64,000 nucleotides of DNA from Planctomycetota bacterium (GTDB taxonomy: Bacteria > Planctomycetota > UBA1135 > GCA-002686595). This document shows positions 1-8,831 of this stretch, piece after piece. The translations under genes and the position numbers were made by a program. Within the stretch, counting starts at the first letter, position 1, and every line of letters begins with the position of its first letter. Below the pieces are notes generated by a model, which saw only the letters and a list, made by a program, of their open reading frames with translations, made no database searches and was not told where the DNA came from. The stretch is taken from positions 107,755 through 171,754 of the forward strand of contig JAPLOF010000062.1 of assembly GCA_026692665.1 (NCBI GenBank), read 5' to 3'.

Positions 1-2
1 TG

Positions 3-53
3 ATCCTGTTCGGCGACGATTCGACCTCGCCGTTCCTCTACAACATCTTCTGA
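3..53 (+). CDS. C-terminal end of an upstream protein (partial)
   Basis: Only the last 16 codons of an open frame entering from the left edge are present, ending ILFGDDSTSPFLYNIF then TGA. The tail has ordinary residue usage, so it may be the end of a real gene, but it is too short to assign a family. The other two plus frames either stop at once or run into the next small ORF. Confidence 0.35.
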   Translation: MLFGDDSTSPFLYNIF

Positions 54-61
54 GCTGCAAC

Positions 62-214
62 GTGGATCACGAGCCCGGCAGCACGGCCACGCTTCGAGAC
101 CTGTGGACCGTGTGTCTCGCACCGCCCCTCCTCGCGGGGCTCGCGATGGGCGCCTGGTTCGCCTGGCGCTGGTGGACCGCGCCCGCGCCGTTCGCCTGCC
201 CGACTCTGTTCTGA
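62..214 (+). CDS. possible small membrane protein, 50 aa
   Basis: A GTG start 8 bases after the preceding stop opens a 50-codon frame. Residues about 14-40 form one hydrophobic, Trp-rich stretch (LWTVCLAPPLLAGLA followed by WFAWRWW), as expected for a single-pass membrane peptide. No clear ribosome binding site is visible. Close spacing to the partial gene upstream suggests a shared transcript. It could still be a chance ORF, since long open frames are common at this GC content. No family recognised. Confidence 0.35.
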   Translation: MDHEPGSTATLRDLWTVCLAPPLLAGLAMGAWFAWRWWTAPAPFACPTLF

Positions 215-238
215 CCGGGCAGCGGTCCCCGGCCGGGA

Positions 239-1354
239 TCAGGCCGACAGGTCGATCCCGATCCGCCGCAGGAGCGCGTAGCCGCCGCACGCCTCCGCCG
301 CGATCCGGTGCAACTGCGCGTCCTCGTCGATCATGACGCGCGGGATGCGGTAGGAGTCCCCGCCGCGCTCCTGGACGCCCGCGTGCGTCGTCGTCGCGGT
401 CGTGAAGCCCGCCGCGCGCGCGGCGTCGATCGAGCTGGAATCGAAGTCCCAGTTGCGCCCGAACGGATACGCGAAGCTCGTCACGGGATGGCCGAGGCCG
501 CGCTGGAGCGACTCCGCGCAACCACGGACCTCCGCCGCCTGAGCGTCCGCCGGGAGCTTCGCGAGGATCGGATGGCTCACCGTGTGGCCTCCGATCTCGA
601 CGCCGGCGCGGTCGAGAGCGCGCACGTCGTCCCAGGTCATGTACAGCGCGTCCGTGAGCTCGCGATCGACGCCCCCGAGCTCGGTGTACAGGGCCTCGAG
701 AGCGCGGTCGCGCTCGAGCGGATCGACCTCGTACTTGAGGAGCCGCTTGATGTGGTACGTGGTCGCCTGGCCGTGCGGGACGAGCTGATTCAACAGGATG
801 CTGCCCTGCCGGTCCGCGCGCCCGATCTCCGTGTAGCGCAGGACGAACGGCTCGGGCCCCATGCGCTCGAGGCACCAGAACAGCTTGTGCGTCCAGTTCG
901 CCCGCCGCGCGTCGAGCGGCCGGCTTTCGAGGTACACCGTCGCCCCGACGCCGACGCGCTGGAGGATCGGCACGAGGTGCGTGAGGTTGTCGCGGTACCC
1001 GTCGTCCATGGTGAGGACCGCCAGGGAACGCGAACCTTCGCCGGACTGGAGGCGCCGCGCGCCCTCGGCCATCGTGACGACCTCGTAGCGCTTCGCGAGC
1101 CAGGAGAGGATGCGCTCCAGGTCGTCACCGCGGATCTTCATGTCCTTCGGCAGGCTGGCGCACGTCGGCGCGCTCACGCAGTGTCCGGCCAGGACGAGCA
1201 TGCGCCGCGGCATGATCTTGTCGACGAGCGCGTGCAGGCCCGTGTGGAAGAGCACGCGCGCATAGGACTCGCCTGCGAAGCGACGGAGCTTGTGCTTGAT
1301 CGACACGGGGGTTCGTCGAAGTCTAGCCCATCGTCTCGTCGTCGCGATCGCCAT
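239..1354 (-). CDS. polysaccharide deacetylase (NodB/CE4 family)
   Basis: A 371-aa carbohydrate esterase family 4 enzyme, expected to remove N-acetyl groups from a cell-surface polysaccharide in a metal-dependent reaction. The metal-binding motif TMDDGYRDN lies at residues 115-123 (Asp117/Asp118), and the second motif GGHTVSHP places the His ligands at 257 and 261. The gap of about 140 residues between the motifs is larger than in the minimal NodB domain, so an insertion is present. A third conserved stretch, SFAYPFGRN, follows. The ATG at 1354 overlaps the acetyltransferase gene by 32 bases; a GTG at 1306 is an alternative start. It is the last visible gene of a minus-strand run with the acetyltransferase and the Tricorn protease, next to glycosyltransferases. 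Confidence 0.9.
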   Translation of the reverse strand: MAIATTRRWARLRRTPVSIKHKLRRFAGESYARVLFHTGLHALVDKIMPRRMLVLAGHCVSAPTCASLPKDMKIRGDDLERILSWLAKRYEVVTMAEGARRLQSGEGSRSLAVLTMDDGYRDNLTHLVPILQRVGVGATVYLESRPLDARRANWTHKLFWCLERMGPEPFVLRYTEIGRADRQGSILLNQLVPHGQATTYHIKRLLKYEVDPLERDRALEALYTELGGVDRELTDALYMTWDDVRALDRAGVEIGGHTVSHPILAKLPADAQAAEVRGCAESLQRGLGHPVTSFAYPFGRNWDFDSSSIDAARAAGFTTATTTHAGVQERGGDSYRIPRVMIDEDAQLHRIAAEACGGYALLRRIGIDLSA

Positions 1355-2399
1355 CCGTCAGGTACCAGCGGCGCGGGTCCCGCGCCGCGGCCCCCAGCGG
1401 ATGCGCCGCGTCGTGCACGTGCACGATCACGGTGAGGTGGTTGTCGGGCTTGGGCGGCTGGAAGCCGGCGACGGCGAGAACTTCGTTCCACCAGGAACCG
1501 TCGATCGCAGTCGCCTGGACCACGGCGGCGCCGCTCCCCTCCAATTCCGCGAGGCCGGCTTCGAGGGCCGCCGCGACTCCGGCGTCGTCCTCTGCCAGGA
1601 GGTCCACGAGGTAGCCGACGGATTCTCCGGGTCGCGGGACCTGGACGACGACGTAGCCGGCGAACCGCTCGCCAGCGTAGAGCCCGATCGCGCGGTGGAG
1701 ACCCGAGGATCCGCGCAGGAAACGCCAATCCAGGTAGTCCGCGTCCCGCCGGACCATGAGCGAGAACCGGGGCTCGACCCGGCGCGACAGGTCGGCGACC
1801 TCGGGCGGGAATGCGCTCAACCGCCGTCCCTGGAGGCGCACGCTGGCGCGCAGGCGCGTGCGAGCCGCGCGCCCGGCGCGCGCCGCCAGCGGAGCGAGCC
1901 AGCCACGCACGCGACCTTCCTTCGCGCGCTCCGCGCGGGCCGCCGCGTCGGCGCGCACCACGAACGTCCAGGGGCGCAGCGTCCCCACGCGTTCCCATCC
2001 GAGCTCGAGGAAGATGTGCGCCGAACGGCGGTTCGGCAGCCCGAACACGAGCGGCCAGCCGCGGCGCTTCGACTCCGCCATCGCGGCGCGATCCAGCGCG
2101 CTGAAGAGGCCGCGCTTGCGCCACTCCGGGTGGGTCATGACGTCGCCGGTCTCGCCCACGATCGCGGCACGGGCCTCGTCGCCCCCGGGCACCGCTCGCC
2201 GCGGCGAGCACGCGTAGCCCGAGACGGCGGTCCCGTCGGCCGTGCGCTGCACGAACGAGAGGGCCGCGCCGTGCGGATTCCCGTCGTAACGCCACGCGAG
2301 TCCCGCGGCGTCCGTCGCCTTCTTGAAGCAGGCGTTGAAGAGCCGCGCCTGCGCCGTCCGATCCGGAGGACCGCAGGCGTGGACCGAGAATTCCGACAC
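1323..2399 (-). CDS. GNAT-family N-acetyltransferase, 358 aa
   Basis: Starts at a GTG 8 bases after the Tricorn protease stop. The N-terminal half is a GNAT fold: the acetyl-CoA pyrophosphate-binding motif is seen as HPEWRKRGLFSAL (residues 90-102), followed by GLPNRRSAHIFLELGW, which is typical of the last helix and strand. The C-terminal half (about 200-340) is less conserved and may be a second, degenerate acetyltransferase domain, as in other double-domain GNATs of about 350 aa. The acceptor is unknown. A sugar amine or a cell-envelope amine would suit the neighbouring deacetylase and glycosyltransferases (inference). Confidence 0.82.
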   Translation of the reverse strand: MSEFSVHACGPPDRTAQARLFNACFKKATDAAGLAWRYDGNPHGAALSFVQRTADGTAVSGYACSPRRAVPGGDEARAAIVGETGDVMTHPEWRKRGLFSALDRAAMAESKRRGWPLVFGLPNRRSAHIFLELGWERVGTLRPWTFVVRADAAARAERAKEGRVRGWLAPLAARAGRAARTRLRASVRLQGRRLSAFPPEVADLSRRVEPRFSLMVRRDADYLDWRFLRGSSGLHRAIGLYAGERFAGYVVVQVPRPGESVGYLVDLLAEDDAGVAAALEAGLAELEGSGAAVVQATAIDGSWWNEVLAVAGFQPPKPDNHLTVIVHVHDAAHPLGAAARDPRRWYLTDGDRDDETMG

Positions 2400-2407
2400 C
2401 CGTGGGC

Positions 2408-5400
2408 CTACTTGGTCTTGATCGGGTCCGCCGGTCGCGCGGGCAGCTTCAGCGGGTTCTTCCGCAGCGCTTCCAGCACTTCCTGCACGGCGCGCTCGAG
2501 TTGCGGATCCCCGCCCTTCAGGGTGGCGGCCGGATCGTTCTCGATCTCGATGTCGGGCTCGACTCCCCAGCCCTCGACCGCCCACTGGCCGTTCTTGTCC
2601 GCGTGGCCGAACTCGGGCACGTTCACGGTGCCACCGTCGATCAACGGACCATGGTTCGTGATGCCCACGACACCGCCCCACGAACGCTTGCCGATCACGG
2701 GGCCGAGCTTCGCCTGCTGGAACATCCACGGGAAGATGTCGCCGTCGGAAGCGGAGTTCTGGTTGATCAGGCAGACCATGGGGCCGTGGAAGACGACCTG
2801 CGGGTAGGTGCCCGTGAAGTCGCTGTTGCGCGAGTACTCGGTGGCGAGGAGCACGCGCCGCAGCCGCTCGATGAGCATCTGGCTCACGTTGCCCCCGCCG
2901 TTGTTGCGGTCGTCGACGATCAGGCCTTCCTTGCGCACCTGGCCGTAGTACCACTTGATGAACTCGCGGATGCCGTCCTCGCTCATGTCGGGCATGTGGA
3001 TGTAGGCGAGCCGCCCTCCGGAGAGCTTGTCCACGCGCTCGCGATTCGTCAGCACCCAGTCCAGGTAGAACAGGTCCGTCTCCGAAGTCCGCGGCCGGAA
3101 CACGACCTTGCGAGCACCTTCCGCGGTCGGGCGAGAGTTCACGAGGAACTCCACCGGACGGTCCGCCTTGCCGCGCAACAGCTGGTAGGGATCCGTATCC
3201 GCGCGCAGGTCGACGCCATCGATCGCGAGCACGAAATCCCCCACCTCGACCTTCACGCCGAGCTCGGTCAGGGGCGAGCGGTATCGTTCCTCCTCGTTCT
3301 GCCCGCGCAGGATGCGCGCGATCCGGTAGCGCCCCGACTGCGCGTCCACTTCCAGGCGACCGCCGAAAAGCGCCACCGGCGTGCGCTCGGGAAGGTCCCA
3401 GTCCCCGCCGGCGACGTACGCGTGGCCCACGTTCAACTCGGCGACCATCTCGCCCAGCAGGTAGTTGAGGTCCGCGCGGTGCGCGACGTGCTCGAGCAGC
3501 GGCTCGTACTGGGTCCGCAGGGCCTGCCAGTCGTAGCCGTGCATGTTGGGCGCGTAGAAGTAGTCGCGGAAGCGCCGCCAGACTTCGTGGAACGCCGTGC
3601 GCCACTCGTCCTTCGGCACCCGGTCGCAGACGAGACCCGCGGTCGAGACTTCTTTCTTCGAGTCCTTGCCCTTCGCATTCGCGTCGTAGAGCGCGAAGGC
3701 GCCGCCGACGCTGGCCAGGATCTTCGATCCGTCGGCCGAGAGGGAATACCCGGCGCAGTTCTCGACCAGATGGCTCGCCTTGCGCTCCTTGCGCGCGAAG
3801 GCGACGAGGACGGGCTCGGAGTCGCTCTCGCGGCCGTAGTAGGACGCTCCGCGCTTCACGTAGAAGAGGTGCTCGGCGTTGGCCGAGAGCGAGTCGTAGT
3901 TGTCGGGTTCCACGGGGATCCGCACGACGCGGGCGGCCAGGCCCTCGAAGTCGATCACGACGGGCTTCGCGGGCTTGTCGGCCGCCGCGTCCTTCTTCGC
4001 CTCGTCCGCCTTCGGCGCCTCGTCCTTCTTCGCGCCGTCCTCCGACTTCGGCAGCGTCACCTCGTCGCTCTGCGGCGGGAACGGATGCGCGACGTCCGGG
4101 CGCAACGCCAGCGCATAGATCCCGGTCGAGCGGTTCACCGCGAAGTTCCATTCGAGCCCCATCAGCTGAGGTGCGAACTCGCGATCGGACAGGAAGTAGA
4201 GGAAGTCGCCCGCGGGGTCCCAGACCGGCTCGCTCTCGGACCACAGCTCGTCCGTGACGCGGCGCAGCCCGCCGTCGGATCCTCCCCAGATCCAGAGCGA
4301 GCGCAGGGCGTTCTCGTCCGTGAGGGAGAACGCGAGCCAGGCCGAGTCCGGCGACCACTGGTAGTCGCCCAGGTTCCCGCTGCGGTCGCGCGCGACCTCG
4401 TTGACGACTTTCGAGGCGAGGTCCAGCACGTGGAGCCGCCCGCTCTTGGTCGCGAAGGCGATGCGCTTGCCATCGGGCGACCATTCCAGTCCGGTCTTCC
4501 TCTCGGTGGAGCCGCTCGTGAGCTGCGTCGCGGCTCCGGCACCGTCCTGCGCCCTGAGCCAGATCTCCTCCTCGCCGCTGGCGTCCGACACGTAGGCGAT
4601 GTGCGCGCCGTCCGGGGACCAGCGCGCGAGTCGATCGTGCGCCTTGGACGAGTTCGTGAGGTTCCGCGTCGGCCCCTTCTCGATCGGCGCCGTGAAAACG
4701 TCACCGCGCGCGACGAACAGCGCGCGCTCGCCCTTGGGCGACAACGAAGAGCCCTCGAGGTTCTTCGCCGCGGGGATGCTGGACGGCCGCGAGGAGACGC
4801 CGTCGTCCGGCACGCGGATGTCCAGCTTCTTCTGCGTGCCGGCCTTGGTGTCGTACACGACGAGCTCGCCGTTCAGCTCGAAGACGATCTCCCCGGCGTC
4901 GCCGCGGCTGGCCCAGCGCACGTCGTACTGGGCTTCGCGCGTGTGCTGCTCCGTCTTCTTGGAATCGAGGTCGTACGAGTAGAGGTTCAGCGTCCCGTCG
5001 CGGTCCGAGACGAACCACACGCGCCGATCGATCCACATCGGATCGCGCTCGGTGCGCTTGCTGGGGCTCACGGGCTCGATCGAGGCCGTGGCGAAGTCGA
5101 AGACGTACAGGTCCTGCGCCCAGCCGCCCTCGTAGCGCTTCCACGTGCGGAAGTCGCGCGTGAGCGGCGAGTAGACCGCCTGCTTGCCGTCGGGCGAGAA
5201 GTCCCCGCCGCCCGAGACGGGCATCGCGAGCGCCGTCGGCGGGCCGCCGCCGAGCGGCACGGTGTAGAGGCGCGTGTCCGTGAGGTCCCAGCCGTCCCGC
5301 ATCGACCGGAACAGCACCGAGCGACCGTCCCGCGAGAAGCCGTAGACCTGGTTGTCGTAGCCCCAGCGCTGGGCGAGCGGTCCGCGCGCCGGGTAGAACG

Positions 5401-5707
5401 TGAGCTGCTTGGGCACGCCGCCCTGGCTCGGCACGACGTAGACCTGCTCGTCGCCGTCGTACTGCCCGGTGAAGGCGATCCAGGCCCCGTCCGGCGAGAA
5501 CTTGGGGAAGAGCTCCAACCCGGGATGCGCCGTGAGCCGCGTCGCGGTCCCGCCCCCCGAGGGAGCGAGCCACAGGTCGCCCGCGTAGCAGAACGCGACG
5601 CGATCGCCATGGATGTCGGGGAAGCGCAAGAGCTTCGTCTGCGCGGCGGCGGGGGCGGCGAAGGAGACGAGGGCCGCGGCGAACGCGGCGAGCGACGGAC
5701 CGGACAT
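2408..5707 (-). CDS. Tricorn-type protease (S41 family) with signal peptide
   Basis: A 1099-aa exported homologue of archaeal Tricorn protease. The ATG at 5707 gives an N-terminal signal peptide (hydrophobic LAAFAAALVSFAA, cleavage after APAAAQ). Residues about 25-640 contain WD40/TolB-like beta-propeller repeats (many FSPDGxxIAF or WSPDG motifs). A Lys/Ala/Asp-rich linker lies near 560. The C-terminal half has the core domain, a PDZ domain (about 830-900) and the S41 catalytic domain. By alignment with Tricorn, the likely catalytic residues are His762 (NVGHAYV), Ser987 (NQNSASDGD) and Glu1050 (WGVEPD). Predicted role: periplasmic degradation of peptides. An additional upstream in-frame ATG at 5875 was rejected because it would mask the signal peptide. 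Confidence 0.93.
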   Translation of the reverse strand: MSGPSLAAFAAALVSFAAPAAAQTKLLRFPDIHGDRVAFCYAGDLWLAPSGGGTATRLTAHPGLELFPKFSPDGAWIAFTGQYDGDEQVYVVPSQGGVPKQLTFYPARGPLAQRWGYDNQVYGFSRDGRSVLFRSMRDGWDLTDTRLYTVPLGGGPPTALAMPVSGGGDFSPDGKQAVYSPLTRDFRTWKRYEGGWAQDLYVFDFATASIEPVSPSKRTERDPMWIDRRVWFVSDRDGTLNLYSYDLDSKKTEQHTREAQYDVRWASRGDAGEIVFELNGELVVYDTKAGTQKKLDIRVPDDGVSSRPSSIPAAKNLEGSSLSPKGERALFVARGDVFTAPIEKGPTRNLTNSSKAHDRLARWSPDGAHIAYVSDASGEEEIWLRAQDGAGAATQLTSGSTERKTGLEWSPDGKRIAFATKSGRLHVLDLASKVVNEVARDRSGNLGDYQWSPDSAWLAFSLTDENALRSLWIWGGSDGGLRRVTDELWSESEPVWDPAGDFLYFLSDREFAPQLMGLEWNFAVNRSTGIYALALRPDVAHPFPPQSDEVTLPKSEDGAKKDEAPKADEAKKDAAADKPAKPVVIDFEGLAARVVRIPVEPDNYDSLSANAEHLFYVKRGASYYGRESDSEPVLVAFARKERKASHLVENCAGYSLSADGSKILASVGGAFALYDANAKGKDSKKEVSTAGLVCDRVPKDEWRTAFHEVWRRFRDYFYAPNMHGYDWQALRTQYEPLLEHVAHRADLNYLLGEMVAELNVGHAYVAGGDWDLPERTPVALFGGRLEVDAQSGRYRIARILRGQNEEERYRSPLTELGVKVEVGDFVLAIDGVDLRADTDPYQLLRGKADRPVEFLVNSRPTAEGARKVVFRPRTSETDLFYLDWVLTNRERVDKLSGGRLAYIHMPDMSEDGIREFIKWYYGQVRKEGLIVDDRNNGGGNVSQMLIERLRRVLLATEYSRNSDFTGTYPQVVFHGPMVCLINQNSASDGDIFPWMFQQAKLGPVIGKRSWGGVVGITNHGPLIDGGTVNVPEFGHADKNGQWAVEGWGVEPDIEIENDPAATLKGGDPQLERAVQEVLEALRKNPLKLPARPADPIKTK

Positions 5708-5773
5708 GCGGGATCGGCCTCGGGCGAGAGGGTGCGGACGGCCGGGTGGAAGCAGGAGGCCCGGCGACGGGGC

Positions 5774-5779
5774 ATCGTA
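5774..5779 (-). promoter_or_regulatory. candidate -10 box ahead of the Tricorn protease operon
   Basis: TACGAT on the minus strand, 66 bases before the ATG at 5707, in the gap behind the radical SAM gene. It fits the TANNNT pattern seen before many operon heads in this window. No clear -35 element was found. Confidence 0.3.
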
Positions 5780-5877
5780 GGGATCGCCGGCCGCGAGCTC
5801 CACGGCTTCTGGGTGCGGAACCGGCCGTCGCCCGCGGCGCGTGTCCTCCGGACGGACCGCGCCAGGTCCGGGCATGC

Positions 5878-5904
5878 CGGGAGCCCGCCGACAGCGGGCT
5901 CCCG
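5878..5904 (-). terminator. perfect 11-bp hairpin downstream of the radical SAM gene
   Basis: CGGGAGCCCGC, loop CGACA, then GCGGGCTCCCG: an uninterrupted 11-bp stem starting 18 bases after the stop codon at 5923. No T-tract follows on the minus strand, so it could be a U-less terminator, an mRNA 3' stabiliser or both. Confidence 0.55.
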
Positions 5905-5922
5905 AAGTTCATCCGCGAGCGG

Positions 5923-7362
5923 TCACTTCGCCTGGGCTTCGAGCTTCGACGCGGCGCGAGCCTGGTCGTGCACGTTCTCGCTGCGCGGCGGCGGCACGAG
6001 GCCCAACGCGCGTCCGAGGCGCTTGCGGCCGAACTGCGGGTTCTCGAGGTAGTAGAGCGCGCGCTCCATGAAGCGCCGCGAACGCTGCGGGTAGCCGTAG
6101 TACCAGCGCTCGTAGCTGCGCACCATGTTCTTGCGCATCTCCTCGAGCTCGATCTGGGTGAAGTGCTCGTGCTTGTACGCCGACCTGTTGCTCGAGACGT
6201 AGTTCTCGGACAGGTCCGAGAGGTCGATGTTCGCCAGGTAGCCGTCCCAGCTCTCGGTGCCGATCAGCGGATTGAACACCGACACACGCACGAGGTCCGG
6301 CCCGGCCAGCTTGAGGACCTTCTCCGTCTCCTCGATGTCCTGCTTCGTCTCGCCCGGCGAGCCGACGATCAGGTAGACCTTGGCCCAGATGCCGGCGCGA
6401 CGCGTCATCCGCGCGGCCTCGACGATCACCTCGGGAGTGAGGTCCTTCTTGAGGACGTCCAGCATGCGCTGGCTGCCCGACTCCCAGCCATAGTAGATCC
6501 GCCGGCAGCCGGCGCGGTGCATGTGCTTGAGCAACGGGTAGTCGACGCAGTCCGCGCGCGTGTTCGCGATCCACTCGAACTTCAGGCCGCGGCGGAGGAT
6601 CTCGTCGCACATCTCGTGGATGCGCTTCTTCCTGAGCGTGAGGATCTCGTCCACGAACAGGATGACGCCCGGGTTGTACGTCTTGACGATGTGCTCGAGC
6701 TCGTCGACGATCATCTCCGTCGAACGCACGCGGAACCCGCGGCCAGTCAGTTCCTTCTGGCAGAAGATGCACTTGAAGGGGCATCCGCGCGTCGTGAAGA
6801 TGTAGACCAGCTTCTCAGGGTTCAGCGCGAAGTAGCGGTCCATCGGCAGGAGGTGCCGCGCCGGCAGCGGCAGCTCGTCGAGCTTCTTGATCAGCGGCGG
6901 AGCCTGGTTGTCGATCGCCAGCTGTCCGTCGCGCATCGCCGCGAGACCGGGGACTTGCGCCAGCGCGTTCCAGTCGTTGCCGTCGAGGTGCTGCAGGAAC
7001 TGGGGCAGCGTCTCCTCCGCCTCCCCCTTCAGCACGAAGTCGAAGTGCCCGCTGTCGAGGAAGATGCCCTGGTCGACGGACGCGTGCGGCCCGCCCATGA
7101 CCGTGATCTTGCCGCGGCTCTTGGCGTACTTGGCCCAGGCGATCGCGCGCCGGATGTTGGGCGTCAGCGCGTCGAAGCCGATGACGTCGTTGCGCTCGAT
7201 CGCCTCGCGCATGTGCGCGTCGTTCACGATGCGCTCGTCGCACAGCTCGACCGGGATCTGCGCCTTCTCCAGGCTCGCCCCGAGGTAGGCGATCCCGAGG
7301 ACCATGGAGAGCGGGTCCTCCTGGACGTGGGGCTTGACGTAGGTCAGCAGGGTCTTGCGCAT
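5923..7362 (-). CDS. B12-binding-type radical SAM protein
   Basis: A 479-aa protein with the class-B radical SAM layout. The N-terminal part (about 1-150) resembles a cobalamin-binding domain (ITVMGGPHAS is the typical segment). The radical SAM core carries the Fe-S motif CPFKCIFC at Cys194, Cys198 and Cys201 and a later GSPGET. Family members use SAM and often methylcobalamin to methylate or rearrange unactivated carbons in lipids, antibiotics or sugars. The substrate here is unknown. The gene stands alone between the glycosyltransferase operon and the Tricorn operon. A TAGACA box ends 6 bases before the ATG and there is no Shine-Dalgarno sequence, so the mRNA may be leaderless. A strong hairpin follows the stop. 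Confidence 0.88.
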   Translation of the reverse strand: MRKTLLTYVKPHVQEDPLSMVLGIAYLGASLEKAQIPVELCDERIVNDAHMREAIERNDVIGFDALTPNIRRAIAWAKYAKSRGKITVMGGPHASVDQGIFLDSGHFDFVLKGEAEETLPQFLQHLDGNDWNALAQVPGLAAMRDGQLAIDNQAPPLIKKLDELPLPARHLLPMDRYFALNPEKLVYIFTTRGCPFKCIFCQKELTGRGFRVRSTEMIVDELEHIVKTYNPGVILFVDEILTLRKKRIHEMCDEILRRGLKFEWIANTRADCVDYPLLKHMHRAGCRRIYYGWESGSQRMLDVLKKDLTPEVIVEAARMTRRAGIWAKVYLIVGSPGETKQDIEETEKVLKLAGPDLVRVSVFNPLIGTESWDGYLANIDLSDLSENYVSSNRSAYKHEHFTQIELEEMRKNMVRSYERWYYGYPQRSRRFMERALYYLENPQFGRKRLGRALGLVPPPRSENVHDQARAASKLEAQAK

Positions 7363-7368
7363 CGGAGG

Positions 7369-7374
7369 TGTCTA
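7369..7374 (-). promoter_or_regulatory. TANNNT box 6 bases before the radical SAM start
   Basis: The minus strand reads GCGACTAGACACCTCCG immediately before the ATG at 7362. The TAGACA hexamer ends 6 bases from the start and there is no purine-rich ribosome binding site, as expected for a leaderless mRNA. Confidence 0.42.
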
Positions 7375-7539
7375 GTCGCAGGTGGCGAGCGCGCTCAAGG
7401 GGTCGGGGAGTCGGGCGAGGAGAACCCGTCTCGGATCTCTTCGTCGAACCGGGATCGACCGCTTCGGCCTCAAACTCTACCCCGTGCGGAAGGTTCTCGC
7501 AAAGCCTTCCAAGCAGCGGACTTGGGGCTCATGCTGCCT

Positions 7540-8826
7540 TTACGGGTCCTTCTCGATGCCCCGCGGACCGCGCCCGGCCGCGGCGCGCGCCGCGGCGTAC
7601 TCGTCCAGGAACTCCCGCGCGAGGCGTGGGATCGTGAAGTGGGCCTCCAGGCGGGCCCTGCCGGCCGCGCCCATCCGCCGCCGCAGTTCGGCATCCTCGA
7701 GGAGCCGCGCGATCGCGCCGGAAAAGGCTTCCAGGTCGAACGGGTTCGCCACGAAGCCCGTCACGCCGTCCGCGACGACCTCGGGGCTGCCGCCGAAGAC
7801 GGTCGCCACGACGGGCTTCCCGTGCTCCATCGCCTCGAGGTTCACGAGGCCGAACGTGTCGAAGCAGATCGAAGGCGTGACGAAGACGTCCGTCGCGGCG
7901 TAGGCGGCCTGCAACTCCGCGCCGTCCAGCCAGCCGGTGGGAACGACGCGGTCGGCGACGCCCAGCGCGCGCGCGCGCGGCTCGAACTCCCGTTCGTAGA
8001 TGTCGCGCTTCCCCATCACGATCAGGCGCAGGGTCGGGTACCGCGGCGCGAGCTTCGCGAGCATGGCCAGGAGTTGGCCCACCCCCTTCTGCTCGTGGAG
8101 TCGTCCCCCGATCGCGAGCACGAGCGCGCCTTCGAGACCGAAGCGCCCGCGGAAAGCGGCGACCTCGGCCGCGGTCGGCAGCGCCGCCTGCTCGCGCACC
8201 GCGTTGTGCACCGTGCGATCGACGCGGATCCCGTTGGCGCGGATCGCGACGCCCAGCTCGTCCGACACGACGGTGAACCGGTGGACGTCGCGCGCCAGCA
8301 CGCGCCGGATCGCGGCGTTGCGCCAGGGGTTGTAGCGCAGGCGCTGGCACGGGATGCACTTCTGCCAGTAGGCCGCGTAGTCGCGCTCGAGTCCGTGGGC
8401 CGCCTCGCCGCCGTGGAAGCAGGTCAGCTTCTGGTAGCAGAACGTCATCACGTCGTGCGCGGTGAACACGACGCCCGCGCCGCTCTCCCGCGAGCGGGTC
8501 AGCGCTGCGTAGCCCAGGTGCGCGTGCAAGAGGTGGCTGTGCACGATGTCGGGCCGGTACTCCGCCAGGACGCGGCCGAACTCCGCGTGCAGGGGGCGCT
8601 CGGAGATCGACGTCCACCCGCGCCAGCGCGGCGACGCCGTGCTGTGGAGACGGTGGACGCGCATCCCCTCGATCTCGGTCGGCGTCGCGGAGCCGGCGTC
8701 CTGTACGGCCGTCACGAGCCGCGTCTCGTGTCCGAGCCCGCGCAGGTGAGCGCCGAGCTGGTACATCTGCCGGATCGACGATCCGATGCGCGGGTCCGAG
8801 AGGTCGTTCAGGAAGAGGATGCGCAT
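7540..8826 (-). CDS. glycosyltransferase family 4
   Basis: A 428-aa GT-B fold enzyme starting MRILFLNDLSDPRIG, with the Gly-rich N-terminal acceptor domain and a donor-binding C-terminal domain. The GT4 signature is visible as DTFGLVNLEAMEHGKPVVA followed by GGSPEVVADGVTGF. An unusual Cys cluster (KLTCFHGG and QKCIPCQRL, about residues 150-185) lies at the domain junction and may bind a metal or form disulfides. Expected to transfer a sugar from a nucleotide donor to a lipid-linked glycan on the cytoplasmic face. The start lies 5 bases after the flippase stop, so it is the third gene of a three-gene polysaccharide operon. Confidence 0.9.
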   Translation of the reverse strand: MRILFLNDLSDPRIGSSIRQMYQLGAHLRGLGHETRLVTAVQDAGSATPTEIEGMRVHRLHSTASPRWRGWTSISERPLHAEFGRVLAEYRPDIVHSHLLHAHLGYAALTRSRESGAGVVFTAHDVMTFCYQKLTCFHGGEAAHGLERDYAAYWQKCIPCQRLRYNPWRNAAIRRVLARDVHRFTVVSDELGVAIRANGIRVDRTVHNAVREQAALPTAAEVAAFRGRFGLEGALVLAIGGRLHEQKGVGQLLAMLAKLAPRYPTLRLIVMGKRDIYEREFEPRARALGVADRVVPTGWLDGAELQAAYAATDVFVTPSICFDTFGLVNLEAMEHGKPVVATVFGGSPEVVADGVTGFVANPFDLEAFSGAIARLLEDAELRRRMGAAGRARLEAHFTIPRLAREFLDEYAAARAAAGRGPRGIEKDP

Positions 8827-8831
8827 CGCGG

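Noticed and set aside
2402..6052. Plus-strand open frame of about 1200 codons
   Set aside because: Antisense shadow of the Tricorn protease; composition biased, no domain, no start context.
7488..7510. GGAAGG/CCTTCC stem in the gap behind the glycosyltransferase operon as a terminator
   Set aside because: Only 6 bp with an 11-base loop and no T-tract; not stronger than expected by chance.
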